Under the pieces are notes generated by a model. That model did no database searches, was not told the origin of the DNA, and worked only from the letters and a program-made list of their open reading frames with translations. From contig NZ_CP018047.1 in assembly GCF_002009175.1 (NCBI RefSeq), positions 434,001 to 498,000 of the forward strand: a DNA stretch of 64,000 bases. Direction: 5' to 3'. Source of the stretch: Streptomyces niveus. Lineage in GTDB: Bacteria > Actinomycetota > Actinomycetes > Streptomycetales > Streptomycetaceae. A program made the position numbers and the translations under genes. Below, in pieces: positions 1-8,394 of this stretch (its first letter is position 1; every line of letters starts with the position of its first letter).

Positions 1-55
1 GGCGCCCGTGTACCGCACGTACCGCGGCGCGGAAGCGGACGCCTGCCCGTCCTGA
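1..55 (+). CDS. 3' end of an unidentified gene (partial)
   Basis: An open frame enters from the left edge and stops at TGA 53-55, giving about 17 residues (ending AEADACPS). It is too short to identify. Being open from the edge and followed by a non-coding gap before yidD suggests the tail of an upstream gene, but chance is not excluded. The 56-172 gap holds no other feature I can support. Confidence 0.25.
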   Translation, partial: APVYRTYRGAEADACPS

Positions 56-172
56 CCTCCCGCCGTCGCAATCGCCCCTCCTGACCTCCACGCCGACGAA
101 TCGGGCATCGTCCGGGGCGACTTCGGCGAGGTCAGAGGCCCACACGTATCATCCGCGGGGAACGGGAGGCGT

Positions 173-652
173 GTGGTGGCGACGTCGGGGAGGGCCGGTC
201 GGGCCCGCGAGAAGCAGGCGCGGCGCGGACGGCAGGGGCGGTACGAGAGCAGACCCGACGACGGGCCCGCCAAAACGGAGGAAAGCTGCTTCGAGGGGGT
301 CCTGGACCAGTGCGTCATGTGCCGGCAGTGCTGCCCCCAGATGTGGATGAGCGCGCTGCCCGCCGTGTTCCTGGCCTTCGCGCGGCCCTCAACCGCCCAG
401 GACCCCGCGGCGCCCCGGCCTGCCGGTCGGCCGGCCGCCGCGATGTACGCCGCGGTGCGCCACTACCGGGCGGAGATCAGCCCGGACCGGCCGCCGTGCT
501 GCCCCTACACCCCGAGCTGTTCCACGTACGCGGTCAAGGCCCTGCACCGGCACGGCGCGCTGCGCGGCGGGCGCCTGGTGCTGGCCCGGCTGCTGCGCTG
601 TCGGCCGGGGACGGCCCGCAGCCGGGGCTACCGGGACCCGGTCCCGGAGTAG
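173..652 (+). CDS. yidD: Membrane protein insertion efficiency factor YidD, N-terminally extended
   Basis: YidD is a small amphipathic protein that helps YidC-type insertases place proteins into the membrane. The C-terminal ~70 residues carry the family signature: a short helix with ISPDRPPCCPYTPSCSTYA, then HGALRGG, a RLLRC segment and a terminal GYRDPVPE. The protein has 159 residues, about twice the usual length, because of a roughly 85-residue N-terminal extension with a Cys-rich patch (SCFEGVLDQCVMCRQCC). Start GTG 173 (or GTG 176) is supported by GGGAGG at 164-169. It is not beside rnpA/yidC as in the canonical rpmH-rnpA-yidD-yidC cluster, so it may be a second copy. The family call is firm; the start is less so. 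Confidence 0.8.
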   Translation: MVATSGRAGRAREKQARRGRQGRYESRPDDGPAKTEESCFEGVLDQCVMCRQCCPQMWMSALPAVFLAFARPSTAQDPAAPRPAGRPAAAMYAAVRHYRAEISPDRPPCCPYTPSCSTYAVKALHRHGALRGGRLVLARLLRCRPGTARSRGYRDPVPE

Positions 653-710
653 GCACCCGTCCGTATCCACCACTTGGAGCAGAGGGAAACACAGAGATGA
701 AGGTCGGCCG

Positions 711-1778
711 GTGAAGGCGATACGCCCCTGGACCCCGTACATAGTGCTGGTGTTGATACTCGCCATCGGCGGCGGCTACGGGTGGTACCGCATGAGCGAC
801 ACCGCCAAGGGCTGGCGGTACGAGGAGAGCCTGAAGTCGTTCTGCGAAGGGCTGATCCCGTACGAGGAGTCCGCCGGGTACACCGGGTTGGACGGGTCAC
901 GCCTGTCGGCCGACTACCGCGCGGGAGGCTCCGAGGGGGACTTCGACTCGTGCACGGTGGCGGGCTTCGACCTCACCATCGCCCGGGTCCCCGACTCGAC
1001 GCTCAAGTCCTTCGACGGGAACGACGCCTTCGACAGGCTGGACGAGGTGCCGGGTGACTCACCGCCGATCCCGCTGGGCGGCGGATGGCGCGGCTACACC
1101 GATCTCGTCAACACGGCGGTCGTTCTGAACTGCGACAACAAGGCCGGGTCGGTCTTCGTGACAGCGAACGACGATGACGTGGACGACCTGGACGACACAT
1201 ACGACGCGAGCGACTCCGAGCGGGCTCGCGGAATCGCCGAGCTCGTGGCCGCGACGGCGGTCAACGCGGCCGAGGAGTGGGACTGCGACGCGAAGGCCGG
1301 CAGCCGCATCCCGCGACTGCCCGCACCGGCGGAGCGCACGTCCCCCTACGCCCCGAAGGGCACCTGCGCGGGGATCCGGCTGCACGACCAGGAGTACGTC
1401 CACTGGATCCAGGACGCCCCGGCGAGCGGGACCGCGCCTCTGGAGCGCTGTGTACTGGGCGAGACGAAGGCCGAGGCCGTGCATCTGTTCGAGTTCGAGG
1501 CCGCGTTCGGACCGTTCGCGCAGCGCCTGCGCTCGGACGACCCCGACGTCGGCACGTATCGGCGCGGCGCGGGCGGCGCCAAGGGCTCCTACTGGGCGTC
1601 CGCGCAGTGCCCCGGTGACGGTCCCCGGGCCCTCTTCCGCGTCGATCCCACGCAGTACGTGCACATCGACGGCGGCTCGGTCGACGAATTCGCCAGGGAC
1701 GCCCTCGCCACGTTCGCCGAGCGCAGAGCCGAGCAACACGGCTGCACCGACCTGACGTTGCCGCCCGCCTCGTCGTAA
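711..1778 (+). CDS. Membrane-anchored extracytoplasmic protein of unknown function
   Basis: 355 residues. A single hydrophobic segment (about residues 8-26, YIVLVLILAIGGGYGW) follows a basic N-terminus, so the remaining ~325 residues probably lie outside the membrane. That part contains scattered Cys residues (CEGL, CTVAGF, NCDNK, WDCDA, GTCAG, ERCVL, AQCPG, HGCTD) that could form disulfides. I recognise no enzymatic motif. The GTG start at 711 overlaps the stop of a five-codon frame beginning at ATG 697 (GTGA overlap), which suggests translational coupling to a short leader. Lone gene 58 bp after yidD. Resembles conserved Streptomyces hypothetical lipoprotein-like proteins; function unknown. 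Confidence 0.75.
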   Translation: MKAIRPWTPYIVLVLILAIGGGYGWYRMSDTAKGWRYEESLKSFCEGLIPYEESAGYTGLDGSRLSADYRAGGSEGDFDSCTVAGFDLTIARVPDSTLKSFDGNDAFDRLDEVPGDSPPIPLGGGWRGYTDLVNTAVVLNCDNKAGSVFVTANDDDVDDLDDTYDASDSERARGIAELVAATAVNAAEEWDCDAKAGSRIPRLPAPAERTSPYAPKGTCAGIRLHDQEYVHWIQDAPASGTAPLERCVLGETKAEAVHLFEFEAAFGPFAQRLRSDDPDVGTYRRGAGGAKGSYWASAQCPGDGPRALFRVDPTQYVHIDGGSVDEFARDALATFAERRAEQHGCTDLTLPPASS

Positions 1779-1874
1779 CACGCACTGTCGCCCCGCGCCG
1801 CCTGCGGCCAAGTCGGCCGCCGATGGGGAATGCTGACGCGGGGACGTCAGAAGCGGCGGTGCGAGGAGCGGTCG

Positions 1875-3080
1875 GTGGTGCGAGAGACGGATGTGATCGT
1901 CGTCGGCGCGGGCGCCGCCGGTCTCTCGCTCGCGTACCGGCTCCGTACCCCTCCCCCCGGTCACCCGGCGCCCGGCGTGACGCTGATCGACGCCCCCGCC
2001 GGTCCGCTCAGACCGCCGGAGCGGACCTGGTGTTTCTGGGAGGCGTCTCCCGGCGACTTCGACGGCGCGCTGAGCGCGTCGTGGGAGTCGCTACGCGTAC
2101 GGGGGCGGGACGGGGCCGAGAGCGTGGGGCGGCCCGCTCCGTTCCGCTACAAGATGCTGCGGTCCCGGTCCTTCGAGGCGCTGCTGGCCGATCGGCTCGA
2201 CGGGCCCGGTGCGCCGCGCCGCGTGACGGCGCGGATCGACCGGATCAACGATGTGGCGTCGGGCGCGGAGGTGACGGGCGTCGCGGCCGACGGAAGTGAA
2301 CTGACTCTGCGGGCCCGCTGGGTGTTCGACTCGCGTCCGCCACGCGTCCTGCCACCCGCGCGGACGACGCTGCTCCAGCACTTCCGCGGCTGGTTCGTCC
2401 GGACGGAGCGGCCGGTGTTCGATCCCCGGATCGCCGATCTGATGGATTTCCGGACCCCGCAGCCCACGCACGGGCTGTCGTTCGGATACGTCCTGCCGAC
2501 GACCGCCCACGAGGCGCTGGTCGAGTACACCGAGTTCTCCCGCACGGTGCTGGACGACGCGGGCTACGAGCGGGCGCTCGCGCGCTACACCGAGCGCGTG
2601 CTCGGGCTGGGCCCCTTCGAGGTGACCGCGACCGAGCAGGGGGTCATCCCGATGACCGACGGCCGCTTCCCGCGCCGCGCGGGCCGTTCGGTGTTCCGTA
2701 TCGGGACCGCCGGCGGCGCCACCCGCCCGTCGACCGGCTACACCTTCGCCGCCGTTCAGCGACAGGCCCGCGCCGTCGCCGCCGCGTACTTCGGCGGACG
2801 GGTGCCCGAGCCGCCGCCCGCCTACCCGGCACGGGCACGGGCGATGGACGCGGTGCTGCTGCGGGGGCTGGACAGCGGCCGGGTCGAGGGCGCCGAGTTC
2901 TTCGAGGGGCTGTTCCGGCGCGTACCGATGGAGCGGCTGCTCCGTTTCCTCGACGGCGACACCCGCCCGTACGAAGACTTCACGATCGGCCTGCGCACCC
3001 CTGTCGGGCCGATGCTGCGCACCGTGGCCGAACTGCCCCGGCTGGCCCGCCGGGTACACAGAGGGAGGGCCGTCGGATGA
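1875..3080 (+). CDS. crtY: Lycopene beta-cyclase CrtY
   Basis: Cyclises both ends of lycopene to give beta-carotene. About 401 residues. An N-terminal Rossmann motif (DVIVVGAGAAGLSLAYRL) binds the flavin or nicotinamide cofactor, followed by the cyclase signatures TWCFWE, VFDSRPP and GVIPMTDG and a C-terminal GGATRPSTGYTF segment. GTG 1875 is chosen because AGGAG lies 6 nt upstream (1864-1868); an in-frame ATG at 1830 lacks a ribosome site and adds unrelated residues. First gene of a translationally coupled crtY-crtT-crtU unit (ATGA overlap with crtT). Family assignment is firm. Confidence 0.93.
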   Translation: MVRETDVIVVGAGAAGLSLAYRLRTPPPGHPAPGVTLIDAPAGPLRPPERTWCFWEASPGDFDGALSASWESLRVRGRDGAESVGRPAPFRYKMLRSRSFEALLADRLDGPGAPRRVTARIDRINDVASGAEVTGVAADGSELTLRARWVFDSRPPRVLPPARTTLLQHFRGWFVRTERPVFDPRIADLMDFRTPQPTHGLSFGYVLPTTAHEALVEYTEFSRTVLDDAGYERALARYTERVLGLGPFEVTATEQGVIPMTDGRFPRRAGRSVFRIGTAGGATRPSTGYTFAAVQRQARAVAAAYFGGRVPEPPPAYPARARAMDAVLLRGLDSGRVEGAEFFEGLFRRVPMERLLRFLDGDTRPYEDFTIGLRTPVGPMLRTVAELPRLARRVHRGRAVG

Positions 3081-4024
3081 CGCTCCTGCACGACGCCGAA
3101 CTGTCCGCCGCGTTCGACCACGCCGCGCTCGCCTACGACCGGCTGGTCGCCGTCAACCCCGGCTACCACGCGCACCTCAGACGCTCCGCCCGGCGTCTTG
3201 GTCCGCCCCGTGGCGGCGCCGGACTGCGGCTGCTGGACCTGGGGTGCGGGACAGGCGCGTCGACGGCCGCACTGCTGGCCGCCGCGCCGCACGCCGAGAT
3301 CGTCGCCGTCGACGCGTCGGCCGGGATGCTGGAGCGAGCGGCCGCCAAGTCGTGGCCGGCGGGCGTCTCGTTCGTGCACGCGCCCGTGGAGCGGCTGGGC
3401 GAGGCGGGTGTCACCGGCCCGTTCGACGGGGCCTTCGCCGCATACCTCTTCCGGAACCTCACCGACCCGGACCGGGCGCTCGCCCTCGTACGGTCCCTGC
3501 TGGCGCCGGGCGGCCGGATCGGGGTGCACGAGTACGCGCTAGGGGGTGTCCGCAAGGTAGCGCCGTCCGCCCGCAGGGCGGGGCCCGCGGCGTCTGGTGC
3601 GGTGTATCGCAAGGCGGAGGATCGGTGTTGTGGATGGACCAGCCGTACTCGGCCGACTCCGACAACGCAGGGGGCACCTCCCGTGCCCCCTCGGGGGCTA
3701 CGGGGGAGAGGTGCCGTGCCAGGCGTCGCGGGCCAGGCGGGACTTTGCGGACACGCCCTAGGCGGGCGCGCCGTGGACCGCGCGGTCTGGACGGCGGTCT
3801 GCAAGGGCGTCGTGCTTCCCGCGGGGCGGCTCGCCGGTGACGCGGACCTCTACCGTCATCTGTGGCGCAGCGTGGTCGAGTTCGACGCCGCGCCGGCCTT
3901 CGGTGACCGGCTGCGGCGCGCCGGGTTCGGGTCCGTCCGGGTGCTGCCGATGCCGGGCTGGCAGACGGGCATCGCGCACACCTTCGTGGGCCGCCGCGCG
4001 GCGGAGAGCGGGGACGCGCGGTGA
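3077..4024 (+). CDS. crtT: Carotenoid-cluster SAM methyltransferase CrtT carrying an in-frame MITE insertion
   Basis: Class I SAM-dependent methyltransferase (UbiE-like) found next to crtU/crtY in Streptomyces. The SAM-binding motif LLDLGCGTGAS is at about residues 53-63 and the acidic VDASAGM loop follows. After residue ~156 (HEYALGG) the reading frame enters a repetitive element and returns 219 bp later at LGGRAVDRAVW, so residues ~157-229 are Arg/Pro/Gly-rich sequence encoded by mobile DNA. Removing exactly 219 bp restores a normal ~242-residue protein. Activity of the interrupted enzyme is doubtful. ATGA overlap with crtY and GTGA overlap with crtU are intact, so crtU can still be translated from the same message. 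Confidence 0.85.
   Translation: MTLLHDAELSAAFDHAALAYDRLVAVNPGYHAHLRRSARRLGPPRGGAGLRLLDLGCGTGASTAALLAAAPHAEIVAVDASAGMLERAAAKSWPAGVSFVHAPVERLGEAGVTGPFDGAFAAYLFRNLTDPDRALALVRSLLAPGGRIGVHEYALGGVRKVAPSARRAGPAASGAVYRKAEDRCCGWTSRTRPTPTTQGAPPVPPRGLRGRGAVPGVAGQAGLCGHALGGRAVDRAVWTAVCKGVVLPAGRLAGDADLYRHLWRSVVEFDAAPAFGDRLRRAGFGSVRVLPMPGWQTGIAHTFVGRRAAESGDAR
3539..3761 (+). mobile_element. MITE-like element, copy 1, inside crtT
   Basis: About 219 bp of net inserted DNA bounded by CTAG at 3539-3542 and CTAG at 3758-3761, which look like a 4 bp target duplication. The termini are imperfect inverted repeats: GGGGTGTCCGCAAGGT at the left and, read inward from the right, GGCGTGTCCGCAAAGT. No transposase frame is present, so it would need a helper in trans. 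A CTAG target fits the YTAR preference known for the IS5 group (inference). Its length is a multiple of three and the crtT frame crosses it without a stop. Copy 2 lies at 6188-6407. Confidence 0.85.
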
Positions 4025-5598
4025 CCGCCGGGGTCCTGACGGACAGGGGTGGTGTGCCACGCCGGGGCCGGGACCGCCGCGCCGGGGTGGTCCGGCCGGC
4101 GCCGGGACGCGACCGCTTCGGCGGCGACGCACCGGACGTGGCGGTCGTGGGAGGCGGCATCGCGGGGCTCGCCGCCGCCACCGGGCTCGCGGAGCGCGGT
4201 GTGGGCGTCACGCTGTACGAGCGTGAACAAGGTCTCGGCGGGCGCCTGGCGGGATGGCCCGTCACGCTGGCGGACGGTTCGACGGCCACCATGAGCCGGG
4301 GTTTCCACGCCTTCTTCCGGCAGTACTACAACCTCCGGGGTCTGCTCCGGCGTGCCGATCCCGGCCTCCGTATGCTCTCCGGGCTGCCGGACTATCCGCT
4401 GCGCCACGGCGGCGGCCGGGAACTGTACGACAGCTTCGCACGCGTCCCCCGCACACCGCCGTGGAGCGCCCTGGGGTTCGTCGCGCTCAGCCCCACCTTC
4501 GGCCTGCGCGATCTGGCCCGGATGGATCCGAGGGCCGCGCTGCCCCTTCTCGATGTGCGAGTGCCGCGGGTTTACGAGGAGTTGGACCGGGTCAGCGCCG
4601 AGGACTTCCTGTCCGGGATCCGCTTCCCCGAGGCGGCACGGCATCTGGCGTTCGAGGTGTTCTCCCGCAGTTTCTTCTCCGATCCCGGTGAACTGTCCGC
4701 CGCCGAACTGGTGTTGATGTTCCACATCTACTTCCTCGGGTCGAGCGAGGGGTTGTTGTTCGATGTGCCGGACGAGCCTTTCCCGGCCGCTCTGTGGGAG
4801 CCGCTGGGCTCGTATCTGGCAGGGCTCGGGGTCGGGTTGCGCACCGGTACGGCGGTGGACGAGGTGGCTCCGGCGCCCGGCGGTGGTCTGACGGTGACGG
4901 CGAACAAGCAGCCACGGCGGTACGACGCGGTGGTGCTCGCGCTGGACAGCGGCGGGTTGCGCCAAGTGGTCGCCGAATCGGCCCAGTTGTGCGACGAACG
5001 GTGGCGGGCCAGGATCGGCAGGTTGCGCGGCGCCCCGCCGTTCCTGGTGTCGCGGCTGTGGCTGGACCGTCCGGTGACGGCGGACCGGCCCGGTTTCCTC
5101 GGGACCAGCGGATTCGGCGGGCTCGACAATGTGAGCGTGCTGGACCGCTGGGAGGGCGAGGCGGCGCGGTGGGCGGCCGGGACCGGCGGCTCAGTGGTCG
5201 AGCTGCACGCGTACGCCGTCGCCCCCGGCACCGACCGGGCCGCCCAACAGCGGCTGCTGGTCGAGCAGTTGAACCGGGTGTATCCGGAGACGCGGTCCGC
5301 GAGGATCGTCGACGCGCTCCACGAGTGGAGGTCGGACTGTCCGCTGTTTCAGGTGGGCGGTTACGGCGACCGCCCCACGGTACGCACACCCGACCCGGAC
5401 GTCGTGGTGGCGGGCGACCTGGTCCGTACGGATCTCCCGGTGGCGCTCATGGAGCGTGCCGCGACCACGGGTTTCCTGGCCGCCAACGCGCTGCTGGAGC
5501 GGTGGGGCGTACGCGGTCAGACGCTGTGGACCGTGCCGGACCGAGGCCGGTCGGCGGGGCTGCGAGCACTCGCGCGGCTGGCACGGCGCGCCCCCTGA
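4021..5598 (+). CDS. crtU: Beta-carotene desaturase/methyltransferase CrtU (isorenieratene synthase)
   Basis: Converts the beta-ionone rings of beta-carotene to aromatic phi rings by desaturation and methyl migration, giving beta-isorenieratene and then isorenieratene. 525 residues, normal for the family. An N-terminal extension of ~38 residues precedes the FAD motif DVAVVGGGIAGLAAATGLAERG; further signatures are the SRGFHAFFRQYYNLR block and the C-terminal GDLVRTDLPVALMERAATTGF cofactor-binding segment. GTG 4021 overlaps the crtT stop (GTGA), so it is the third coupled gene. Substrate is supplied by CrtI, CrtB and CrtY encoded nearby. Confidence 0.93.
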   Translation: MTAGVLTDRGGVPRRGRDRRAGVVRPAPGRDRFGGDAPDVAVVGGGIAGLAAATGLAERGVGVTLYEREQGLGGRLAGWPVTLADGSTATMSRGFHAFFRQYYNLRGLLRRADPGLRMLSGLPDYPLRHGGGRELYDSFARVPRTPPWSALGFVALSPTFGLRDLARMDPRAALPLLDVRVPRVYEELDRVSAEDFLSGIRFPEAARHLAFEVFSRSFFSDPGELSAAELVLMFHIYFLGSSEGLLFDVPDEPFPAALWEPLGSYLAGLGVGLRTGTAVDEVAPAPGGGLTVTANKQPRRYDAVVLALDSGGLRQVVAESAQLCDERWRARIGRLRGAPPFLVSRLWLDRPVTADRPGFLGTSGFGGLDNVSVLDRWEGEAARWAAGTGGSVVELHAYAVAPGTDRAAQQRLLVEQLNRVYPETRSARIVDALHEWRSDCPLFQVGGYGDRPTVRTPDPDVVVAGDLVRTDLPVALMERAATTGFLAANALLERWGVRGQTLWTVPDRGRSAGLRALARLARRAP

Positions 5599-5602
5599 GC
5601 GG

Positions 5603-6061
5603 TCACCCGCCGTACCGCGCGCACTCGCTGTTGTCGCCGCCGCTGCGACAGCCCACGGGCCCGGTAGGGGCGGGGACGGGACGCTCCTTCTCGTCCTGGT
5701 GGGACTGGAGCGCGGCTCCGGCGAAGAAGGCGAAGGCGATGAGCACGGCCATCGCGCCCTGGCTCACCGCGGTGACCGTGGCCCGCGCACGGGAGGCGAT
5801 CACCGCGGCCGCGAACGCCAGGACGCCGACCGCGCCGAGGGCGGGCAGATAGCGCCAGAGGGAGTGCGGTTCGACGTTCGTGGCGGGATCGAGGTCGAAA
5901 TGATCGAAGAACGGCCACAGGACGACGATCACGGCCAAGGCGATCAGCTCAAGAAAGACGAGCCCGCACGAGACCCCCACATCGGCGCCCCGCTCCACGG
6001 GGGGCTTCACCGAGGGGTCGGAGGAGTCGAAGGCCGGAGGCGCGATGGGCAGGTCGCTCAT
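5603..6061 (-). CDS. Small integral membrane protein of unknown function
   Basis: 152 residues from ATG 6061. A hydrophilic N-terminus (~30 residues) is followed by three hydrophobic segments (around residues 32-52, 72-90 and 98-118) and a polar tail with a short Cys-containing end (GCRSGGDNSECARYGG). No known domain recognised. An in-frame ATG at 6070 is an alternative start; AGGATGG just upstream favours 6061. It faces crtU tail to tail with only 4 bp between the stop codons, so there is little room for a separate terminator. Position inside the carotenoid locus is suggestive only. Confidence 0.65.
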   Translation of the reverse strand: MSDLPIAPPAFDSSDPSVKPPVERGADVGVSCGLVFLELIALAVIVVLWPFFDHFDLDPATNVEPHSLWRYLPALGAVGVLAFAAAVIASRARATVTAVSQGAMAVLIAFAFFAGAALQSHQDEKERPVPAPTGPVGCRSGGDNSECARYGG

Positions 6062-6187
6062 ACGGACCATCCTGCCGGGCGGCCGGCACGGGAACATGAG
6101 TACGGATACCCATACGGGGCGGTTGATCCTCGAACGCCGGACGGGCAGAAAGGGCAGCGGGGCCGGCCCACGGCCGGGGGCCCGCCC

Positions 6188-6407
6188 GGAAGGTAGCGCC
6201 GTCCGCCCGCAGGGCGGGGCCCCGCGGCGGCTGGCGCGGTGTGCATCGCGAGGCGGAGGACCGGCTTCGTACCGTGCGTACCTCGGCAGACTCCGACTCC
6301 GACTCCGACAACGCTGGGGGCACCTCCCGTGCCCCCAGCGGGGCTACGGAGGAGGGGTGCCGTGCCAGGCGTCGCAGGCCAGGCGGGACTTTACGGACAT
6401 GCCCTAG
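6188..6407 (+). mobile_element. MITE-like element, copy 2 (left end decayed)
   Basis: Colinear with the element in crtT from the GGAAGGTAGCGCC block at 6188 to the right terminus GGACTTTACGGACATGCC at about 6386-6403, ending at CTAG 6404-6407. Shared blocks include the CCCGCAGGGCGGGGCC palindrome, the CGAGGCGGAGGA segment and GTGCCGTGCCAGGCGTCGCA. The left inverted repeat has lost its GTGTCCGCA core and no left CTAG remains, so this copy looks older or truncated. Its last bases (CTA, minus strand TAG) are the stop codon of the Rieske gene. Confidence 0.75.
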
Positions 6408-7444
6408 CCGGGGAACCGGCCCGTGCTGCGCAGGTGCCAGCGGCGTTCCGCGTAGGCGAGGTCGTCGCGCCACAGACGGCCAGCGACGGCGCGCATCAGT
6501 GGGCGCAGCGCTGGGGCGGCGGCCCGTGCCGCGGCGAACCCCGGGCGGTCGGAGGCCGCGACGACCGCCTCGACCACGGCCGTTCGCGGTCGGCCGCGCT
6601 CGTCGTGGCCGACCGGGGTGGCGTGGGTCTCCACGACGGAGCCCCGGCCCTCGCCCTCCGTGATGCGCATGACGACCGTGCGCGGGCCGGGCGCCGTGAA
6701 GACCGCGCGGACGGGCACCACGGCCCGCCCGGCGACCTTGAAGGACACGTCCACCGCGAAGCCGTCGCCCGCACCGGAGTCATCGCCCTCTCCCGGCGTG
6801 GACAGGACCGTGAGATCGACGAACGAGTACGGGTGGAGCCAGGCGCCGTGCCAGGGGTCGAGCCGGTTGGCCACGACGTCCTCGGGTTCGCACGCGCCGA
6901 AGCCGGTGTAGACGGCGGCGACGGCCGCGTCCGGCCGGGGCGGGACGAGCGGCCGGTCCGACGGGCTCTCACCGCCCGCCCGGTCGAGCCGTACCCACGC
7001 CAACACCCCGTCGTCGTGGGCCGGGACGGGGTCCCAGCCCGCGAACGACCCCCCGTCCAGGGCGAGTCCGTGCCAGTGGCAGATGAGCGTGCCGCAGTGC
7101 ACCCGGCCGTCCTTGAGCGGCGCGCCGAGGTGGGGGCAGGCGCCGGGGCCGGCCACCAGGCGCCCCGACTCGTCGCGCCACAGGACCAGTTCGGTGCCGG
7201 CGACGGTACGTCCGAGCGGGCGGCCGGGGCGTACGTCGCGGGCGGCGCCGATCACGTACCAGTTCCCCGAAGGTCCGGCGAGCGCGCGCCGCAACGCCCC
7301 CGTGATGAGCGCCGGTCGGGCCTCGCGCCAACTCGGCCGCTGTTCCGCCCAGTTGACGGCCCCACGGCGCAGCCGCAAAGGGTACCGTCCGCGCCACCCG
7401 CCGCCGGGCGTATGTCTCCGCGTACCGTCGTCGTGACCGCTCAT
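6404..7444 (-). CDS. Rieske non-haem iron oxygenase of the carotenoid cluster
   Basis: 346 residues from ATG 7444, which overlaps the crtB stop (ATGA). A Rieske [2Fe-2S] site is complete: C103-P-H105 and C122-x2-H125. Downstream, N-x2-D196-x2-H199-x4-H204 matches the mononuclear iron ligands and bridging aspartate of ring-hydroxylating/Rieske oxygenases, so this looks like a catalytic oxygenase and not just an electron carrier. Similar proteins in actinobacterial crt clusters are, from memory, annotated DUF5914. Third gene of crtI-crtB-Rieske, in the slot where S. griseus and S. coelicolor carry crtV. Likely oxygenates the carotenoid (inference). The TAG stop is contributed by a MITE end. Confidence 0.85.
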   Translation of the reverse strand: MSGHDDGTRRHTPGGGWRGRYPLRLRRGAVNWAEQRPSWREARPALITGALRRALAGPSGNWYVIGAARDVRPGRPLGRTVAGTELVLWRDESGRLVAGPGACPHLGAPLKDGRVHCGTLICHWHGLALDGGSFAGWDPVPAHDDGVLAWVRLDRAGGESPSDRPLVPPRPDAAVAAVYTGFGACEPEDVVANRLDPWHGAWLHPYSFVDLTVLSTPGEGDDSGAGDGFAVDVSFKVAGRAVVPVRAVFTAPGPRTVVMRITEGEGRGSVVETHATPVGHDERGRPRTAVVEAVVAASDRPGFAAARAAAPALRPLMRAVAGRLWRDDLAYAERRWHLRSTGRFPG

Positions 7445-8394
7445 GCCACTCCCTCGCGTGCGGCGGCCATGGTCCGGGCCGCCGCCACCCGTACCAGCCC
7501 GTCGACGGCGACGGCCGCCCGCCGCCGGCGCCGTACGACGGCGCGGCGGTGCAGTACCGCGTACCCCTCGTCGGCGACGGCGTCGAGGATCCCGCCGTAC
7601 AGGACGAACGCCGCCCGGATGCAGGGGCGGGAGACCGGGTCGAGCATCCGGATGCCGGGCGCCGCACTCCGGTAGACGCCTCGGGTCAGGTCGACGGCGG
7701 CCTTCAGCGCGGCGGTGATCCGCGTGTCCCGGGCGCCGGTGGTGCGGCTCCACTCCAGCAGTTCGCGGTCGACCCCGTGCGCCGCGAGCAGGTCGGCGGG
7801 TAGGTAGACCCGGCCGCGGTCGAGGTCTTCGCCGACGTCCCTGACGAAGTTGGTCAGTTGAAAGGCGACGCCGAGCGCGGCAGCGTGCGGGGCGGCCACC
7901 TCGCGCGGGACGACGGTGCCGAGGACCGGCAGCATCTGGAGGCCGATCACGGCGGCCGAGCCGTGCATGTAGCGGCGCAGATCGTCGTAGGTGGGGTAGT
8001 CCGTGACGGTGAGGTCGCTGCGCATGGCGGTCAGGAAGTCGCGGAACAGCCGGTGGTCGATGCGGTACGCCTCCGCCGTGTGGGCGAGCGCCCTGATCAC
8101 CGGTTCCCGGCTGCGGCCGGAGCGCAGTCCATCCGCCAACCGGGCCTGGAGCAGGCCCAGTTGCTCCGCCCGTTCGGCAATGGTGGCGGGTCTGTCGAGG
8201 TCGTCGACGATGTCGTCGGCCCAGCGGGCGAAGCCGTAGAGGGCGTGGACGGCGGGGCGCCGTTCGACGGGCAGGAGGCGGGTGGCGAGGAAGTAGGTCT
8301 TGCCGTGGCGGGCGTTGAGCCGGCGGCAGCGGGCGTAGGCGACGCGCAGATAGGGGTCGTCGATGCCGGCTGCGTCGAGTTCACGGTCGGTCAT
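7441..8394 (-). CDS. crtB: Phytoene synthase CrtB
   Basis: Condenses two geranylgeranyl diphosphates head to head to phytoene via prephytoene diphosphate. 317 residues, normal length. The first Asp-rich motif is [15 protein letters not shown] (about residues 53-67) and the second lies in [20 protein letters not shown] (about residues 160-180); both bind the Mg2+-diphosphates. ATG 8394 overlaps the crtI stop (ATGA) and its own stop overlaps the start of the Rieske gene, so the three genes are translationally coupled. Confidence 0.95.
   Translation of the reverse strand: MTDRELDAAGIDDPYLRVAYARCRRLNARHGKTYFLATRLLPVERRPAVHALYGFARWADDIVDDLDRPATIAERAEQLGLLQARLADGLRSGRSREPVIRALAHTAEAYRIDHRLFRDFLTAMRSDLTVTDYPTYDDLRRYMHGSAAVIGLQMLPVLGTVVPREVAAPHAAALGVAFQLTNFVRDVGEDLDRGRVYLPADLLAAHGVDRELLEWSRTTGARDTRITAALKAAVDLTRGVYRSAAPGIRMLDPVSRPCIRAAFVLYGGILDAVADEGYAVLHRRAVVRRRRRAAVAVDGLVRVAAARTMAAAREGVA

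Noticed and set aside
3577-3600. CRISPR-like or integron-like repeats in the MITE region
   Set aside because: Only two dispersed copies with terminal inverted repeats; no spacer-repeat periodicity and no cas or integrase genes in the window.
6045-6407. 120-codon plus-strand frame over MITE copy 2
   Set aside because: Mostly translation of the repeat element; no domain, and no such frame is kept in copy 1.
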